DNA of 8,863 nt, taken from Thermodesulfobacteriota bacterium. GTDB taxonomy: Bacteria; Desulfobacterota; Desulfomonilia; Desulfomonilales; Desulfomonilaceae. The translations under genes were made by a program, and so were the position numbers. A model generated the notes under the pieces. It made no database searches, was not told the DNA's origin, and worked only from the letters and a program-made list of their open reading frames with translations. Where the stretch lies: the NCBI GenBank assembly GCA_030837305.1, contig JAUPKT010000336.1, forward strand, positions 1 through 8,863, in the 5' to 3' direction. Of the stretch, positions 5,513 through 8,863 are shown one piece after another (the first letter of the stretch is position 1; every line of letters begins with the position of its first letter).

Positions 5513-7411
5513 TTATGAGAGGGCGCAGACTTTTATCGCTCTCCTGAGAGTGCCCCTACGGCCATCCCGATATTCAACCAAGGTCTCCACCTCGACTTCA
5601 CCCTGTCCGCTGTACAGTGCCTCAATGAGGTTATCGTAACGTTGCTCGAGAAAAGCTCTTCGCAGCTTTCTCGTGCGGGTCAGCTCCGCCTCGTCGGCAT
5701 CGAGTTCTTTAGCCATGTTGAGAAATCTCTTCAATCTTGATTCCTTCGGCACTAGGCTGTTGACCTTCTGAATTTCATTCCTTATCAGCTGGAGGACTTC
5801 GTCTTTTTGAGAGAGATCTGCGAAGGTCGTGTATGAGAGGCGGTGTGCTTCAGCCCAACGACCTACGTTATCAAGGTCTATATTAACGAGGCAGCATGCG
5901 CTGTCCCGCTCCTCGGAGCCAACGACGAGCACCTCTTTGATGTATGGGCTAAAGCGTAGCCTCACCTCCAAATATTGCGGGGAAAACTTTTTTCCTCCCC
6001 TTAAGGATCTCAGGTCTTCCATCCTGTCGATGACTATGAGATGGCCGTAGTCGTCGATATAGCCATAGTCACCGGAGCGATACCAGCCATTGTGAAACTT
6101 TTTGGCTGAGGCTGCTGCGTCTTGGTAATAACCGACAAACATCCCTTCGTTCTGTGTAAGGATTTCTCCTTCGTCCGAGAGTTTCACCGCCGCACCCGGT
6201 ATGGCCTGGCCGGATGTCTCGGGGCGAATATCTCCGTTGCGATGCGCCGTCACGAGTCCCATCTCAGAACTGCCATAAATCTGTTTTATGTTAATGCCGA
6301 TGGCCTGGAAGTAGCGAATGATCTCGGGGCTAACCGCTGACCCGGCGGTGTAGCCATCCCGAAGATGAGACAGACCAAGATTGTCTCGCAGGCTACGGAA
6401 CACAAGCCATTGGGCGATTCCGTGAATGAGTTTGAGACCAATCCCCTGCCTTTTCTTTGCAAGGTTGTAATCACCTGATTTGTAGGCTATCGGGAGGAAG
6501 AGGCGGTAGATGGTACGCTTCAGCCAACTGCTATCCAACATTTTGGACTGAACCATTCTGTTGATGCTTTCCCATTGCCTGGGAGAATAGAAAAGTATCC
6601 GCGCACCAATCTCGCGAATGTTCTCCGTAACGGTTTCGGCGCTCTCGGGGAAATTGACAACAAAGCCGGAGACTATGGATCCGGCGATGCCTATAATTTG
6701 TTCCGTTATCCAGGCCACGGGAACAAAGGAAAGATAATTGTCGCTCGGGCGGTAGTTCTCAATTTCGGCAAAGCTCTTCGCTGACACCATCAAACCTTTG
6801 TGTGAAAGCATGGCAGCTTTCGGCGTACCGGTGGTCCCTGATGTAAAGACAATAACCGCTATGTCTTCGGGACAGCCCTGGGCGACCAACTGTTCGAACA
6901 GGTGAGGGTGTTCGTTTCCGTATTGACGGCCTTTCTCTAAAGCATTATCAATGGAGAGGAGAATGGGATCTTTGTAGTTCCACAGACCCCGAGGGTTCCA
7001 ATAAATCACCTTCTTGAGCTGTGGGGTTTCGTCCTGAATCTCTAAGATCTTGTCAATTTGTTCCTGGTCGTGAGCGAAAATAAAGCTCACATCTGCGTGA
7101 TTGATGAAAAATTTGACTTCGCTGGGGCCGCAGTCTGAGAAGATTCCCACGGCCGTCCCACACGCGGCCTGAGCAGCCAGTTCTGCCCAGTATACTTCCG
7201 GTTTATTCTCCCCCAGGAGCGCCACTTTGTCTCCCGGTTTAAACCCCATACTGACGAGGAACAGACTCAGGCACCTGACCTTCTCCTCATAATCGAGCCA
7301 CGTATAGCTTTTCCAGACGCCGCGATCCTTTTCCCGCAAGGCTATCTCTCGGGAACCGTATTCTTTCGCGTGTTTGAGGAAGATTTTCGGTAGCGTATTG
7401 AGATCACTCAT
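5513..7411 (-). CDS. AMP-forming long-chain-type acyl-CoA synthetase embedded in the transporter operon
   Basis: A 632-residue ANL-superfamily enzyme of the long-chain acyl-CoA synthetase group (COG1022 type). It would activate a carboxylic acid with ATP to an acyl-adenylate and then form the CoA thioester. Motifs in order: the P-loop FTSGTTGTPK (189-198), adenine-site YGSSE (379-383), GWYRSGD (442-448), the hinge IDRMEDL (461-467), and GGKKFSPQYLE (472-482). The C-terminal ELTRTRKLRR (576-585) includes Lys582, the likely adenylation lysine. No signal peptide or clear transmembrane helix is seen; it probably works in the cytoplasm, perhaps at the membrane. Its place between livG and livH suggests that import and CoA trapping are coupled. 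The acid cannot be identified: fatty, dicarboxylic and aromatic acids all remain possible. The start ATG at 7411 has only a weak ribosome binding site (AGG about 13 nt upstream), and a 12-codon ORF overlaps the start. Confidence 0.93.
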   Translation of the reverse strand: MSDLNTLPKIFLKHAKEYGSREIALREKDRGVWKSYTWLDYEEKVRCLSLFLVSMGFKPGDKVALLGENKPEVYWAELAAQAACGTAVGIFSDCGPSEVKFFINHADVSFIFAHDQEQIDKILEIQDETPQLKKVIYWNPRGLWNYKDPILLSIDNALEKGRQYGNEHPHLFEQLVAQGCPEDIAVIVFTSGTTGTPKAAMLSHKGLMVSAKSFAEIENYRPSDNYLSFVPVAWITEQIIGIAGSIVSGFVVNFPESAETVTENIREIGARILFYSPRQWESINRMVQSKMLDSSWLKRTIYRLFLPIAYKSGDYNLAKKRQGIGLKLIHGIAQWLVFRSLRDNLGLSHLRDGYTAGSAVSPEIIRYFQAIGINIKQIYGSSEMGLVTAHRNGDIRPETSGQAIPGAAVKLSDEGEILTQNEGMFVGYYQDAAASAKKFHNGWYRSGDYGYIDDYGHLIVIDRMEDLRSLRGGKKFSPQYLEVRLRFSPYIKEVLVVGSEERDSACCLVNIDLDNVGRWAEAHRLSYTTFADLSQKDEVLQLIRNEIQKVNSLVPKESRLKRFLNMAKELDADEAELTRTRKLRRAFLEQRYDNLIEALYSGQGEVEVETLVEYRDGRRGTLRRAIKVCALS

Positions 7412-7464
7412 TTTCAGTGTCCAAGGACCTAAAGGTCGCCATATTGATCCAGATGTGGTTCTTG

Positions 7465-8241
7465 TTAAGCGGCGCTGGAGCCGAGATAAGCCTTAATCAC
7501 GCCTTCATCTTGTTTGATACGTGCGGGAGGGCCATCCGCGATCTTGACGCCGAAATCCAGTACAACCAGTCGGTGAACCAAATCCATCACCACTCCCATG
7601 TCATGCTCGACGAGAATAATGGAGGTTTTCTTCAACTCATGTACATCCATGACGAAGCGGACCATGTCCTCCTTTTCTTCCACGTTCATGCCTGCCAGGG
7701 GTTCGTCGAGCAGCAGGAGTTTCGGCTCCATGGCCAGGGCCCTGCCGAGGTCTACCCTTTTGCGTTGTCCATACGGGAGGGAGCCAACCTTCTTGTTGCG
7801 AATGGCCTCCATTTCCAGCAGATCGATGATGTCTTCCACCACTTCCCGATGCCGAATCTCCTCGGTCCTGGCCCTGCCGAAATAGAGGGAGCATGCCGCT
7901 GCGCCCGCCTTCATTCGAATGTGCCGCCCTACCATGAGATTTTCGAGGACAGTCAACCCTGAGAAAAGCTCGATGTTTTGGAAGGTTCTTGCGATGCCCA
8001 GGTCGGCGATTTGATGGGTCCGATAGCGCGTAATGTCTTTGCCCTGGAAGAACACCTGCCCTAGGTGAGGTTTGTAAAACATGGTAACGCAGTTGAGAAG
8101 GCAGGTTTTCCCGGCTCCGTTTGGTCCTATGAGCCCCAGGATCTCGCCGTCACAGACATGGCACGTGACATCGGAGAGAGCTCGGTGGCCCCCAAAGTTG
8201 AGAAAGATTTCTCTTACTTCAAGCAGTTTGGTGCGTTCCAT
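7465..8241 (-). CDS. livG: LivG-type ABC transporter ATP-binding protein
   Basis: The second ATPase of the importer, 258 residues from the ATG at 8241. Motifs are Walker A GPNGAGKT (39-46), Q-loop RTFQNIELF (85-93), the LivG-style signature LPYGQRK (155-161) in place of LSGGQ, Walker B LLLLDEP (175-181), D-loop AGMN, and the switch His213 in VEHD. The C-terminal VIKAYLG is typical. An in-frame TTG at 8298 would add 19 residues without LivG similarity. The ATG at 8241 has GAAGAG 6 nt upstream and matches the family N-terminus (LLEVREIFLNFGG), so it is preferred. It precedes the CoA ligase by 53 nt and follows the thiolase by 95 nt. LivG and LivF here are distinct paralogues, as in other Liv systems: LivG keeps the switch His while LivF has Gln. 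Confidence 0.95.
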   Translation of the reverse strand: MERTKLLEVREIFLNFGGHRALSDVTCHVCDGEILGLIGPNGAGKTCLLNCVTMFYKPHLGQVFFQGKDITRYRTHQIADLGIARTFQNIELFSGLTVLENLMVGRHIRMKAGAAACSLYFGRARTEEIRHREVVEDIIDLLEMEAIRNKKVGSLPYGQRKRVDLGRALAMEPKLLLLDEPLAGMNVEEKEDMVRFVMDVHELKKTSIILVEHDMGVVMDLVHRLVVLDFGVKIADGPPARIKQDEGVIKAYLGSSAA

Positions 8242-8336
8242 GCAAAGCTCTTCTTTGGGTAAGTAAGTAAGGTTTTTCGATTGGAGTTCATACGCCAAGC
8301 CGCTGTATGATACCGGGCCCGGCGCTCTGAAAGACG

Positions 8337-8863
8337 CTAGGGTTCATTGCCCCATATTGTTATGCCGATCACGCAGTTGGCCGGGAACCCTCCTAGATTG
8401 TGAGTGAGCCCTAGTCTTGGGTTCTTTATTTGGCGATCCCCGGCTTTCCCTTGCAGTTGTTTGTACACCTCGTAGGTCATCCGGATCCCCGAGGCTCCGA
8501 TGGGATGACCGAAGCTCTTGAGTCCGCCATCGGTCTGACATGGGAGATCACCGTCCAGATTAAAGAACCCGGCGTCCACGTCTTCTTTGGCACGACCTCG
8601 GGGAGATATCATGAGATCTTCGTATATGACCAACTCAGTTATAGAGAAGCAATCATGGACTTCAAACATGCTCAATTCCGTGCGGGGATTCTTGATGCCT
8701 GCTTCTTGATACGCCCGAGCCGCACAGCGACACGTGGTCTCCACATGGGTGCCGTCCCATTCCTGATACCGGTATTCTTCTTCGGGGCTCACTGCAATCT
8801 GGAGGGACTTCACGTACAGGGGATCGGGACGAAAGTTCTTTGCCATGTCGGCACGCACAATTA
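8337..8863 (-). CDS. Thiolase-family protein, SCP-x / acetyl-CoA acetyltransferase-like (partial, runs off right edge)
   Basis: The C-terminal part of a thiolase; the N-terminus, including the nucleophilic cysteine, lies beyond the right edge. The frame is open to the last base, so the GTG at 8858 is an internal codon rather than a start. Visible features are FEVHDCFS, which replaces the NEAF loop of classical thiolases and marks the SCP-x/archaeal-type group; GGLKSFGHPIGASG with the catalytic His of GHP; and the C-terminal LTHNLGGFPANCVIGI. Members cleave or form 3-ketoacyl-CoA, and many work with a separate DUF35 zinc-ribbon/OB-fold protein encoded next door. No DUF35 gene is visible in this window; one may lie upstream. 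With the SDR and MaoC-type proteins this gives the core enzyme types of a beta-oxidation cycle. The stop codon is TAG at 8337-8339. Confidence 0.9.
   Translation of the reverse strand, partial: IVRADMAKNFRPDPLYVKSLQIAVSPEEEYRYQEWDGTHVETTCRCAARAYQEAGIKNPRTELSMFEVHDCFSITELVIYEDLMISPRGRAKEDVDAGFFNLDGDLPCQTDGGLKSFGHPIGASGIRMTYEVYKQLQGKAGDRQIKNPRLGLTHNLGGFPANCVIGITIWGNEP

Noticed and set aside
7426..7437. GACCT/AGGTC inverted repeat before the CoA ligase
   Set aside because: Only 5 bp with a 2-nt centre, too weak to call a structure.
7417..7962. Open frame of 181 codons on the plus strand opposite livG
   Set aside because: It is antisense to the conserved ATPase motifs of livG and has no recognisable domain.
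8243..8257. Five-bp hairpin CAAAG/CTTTG with the livG ribosome binding site in its loop
   Set aside because: The stem is short and AT-rich and presents rather than hides the site; chance occurrence is likely.
8242..8298. In-frame N-terminal extension of livG from a TTG at 8298
   Set aside because: No ribosome binding site precedes the TTG and the added residues have no LivG similarity; the ATG at 8241 fits better.
8315..8324. Palindrome CCGGGCCCGG in the thiolase-livG gap
   Set aside because: It is self-complementary with no loop, so any hairpin would have at most three pairs; no terminator or known operator pattern surrounds it.

Overview
All nine genes in this window lie on the minus strand and read as one long operon, entering at the right edge and leaving at the left edge. 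Both outermost genes are cut by the window ends. In order of transcription they are: an SCP-x-type thiolase (3' part), livG (ABC ATPase), an AMP-forming long-chain-type acyl-CoA synthetase, livH and livM (permeases), livK (periplasmic binding protein), livF (second ABC ATPase), an SDR dehydrogenase, and the N-terminal part of a MaoC-like (FAS1-type dehydratase domain) protein. No transposon, phage gene, rRNA, tRNA or CRISPR array is visible. No gene-free stretch reaches 300 bases.

The base composition is moderate and the proteins look Gram-negative, with a cleavable signal peptide on LivK. The combination of a HAAT/Liv transporter with an embedded acyl-CoA ligase and beta-oxidation-type enzymes, and the basic C-terminal tail of LivF, suggest a Desulfobacterota (former Deltaproteobacteria) anaerobe that degrades carboxylic acids. 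This is family knowledge plus inference; no genus can be named from the sequence.

Layout: 8337-8863 thiolase; 7465-8241 livG; 5513-7411 CoA ligase; 4624-5499 livH; 3563-4621 livM; 2213-3430 livK; 1263-2057 livF; 465-1205 SDR; 1-360 MaoC-type domain. Gaps are 13 nt (ligase-livH) and 2 nt (livH-livM) in the tightly coupled core. They widen to 53-155 nt around livG, livK, livF, the SDR and the MaoC gene.

Likely joint function: LivK captures a substrate in the periplasm, LivHM/LivFG import it, and the co-transcribed ligase traps it as a CoA thioester. Hydratase, dehydrogenase and thiolase activities from the flanking genes could then process it as in beta-oxidation. The substrate is probably a carboxylic acid rather than a branched-chain amino acid, but its identity cannot be read from the sequence.

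The most notable non-coding signal is a series of perfect or near-perfect inverted repeats in the intercistronic gaps. They include a 10-bp stem closed by a UUCG tetraloop just after livK, a 6-bp stem that buries the livF ribosome binding site, a 9-bp stem before the SDR gene, and a two-part structure before the MaoC gene. None has a U-tract, so they look like mRNA-stability or translation-control elements rather than terminators.
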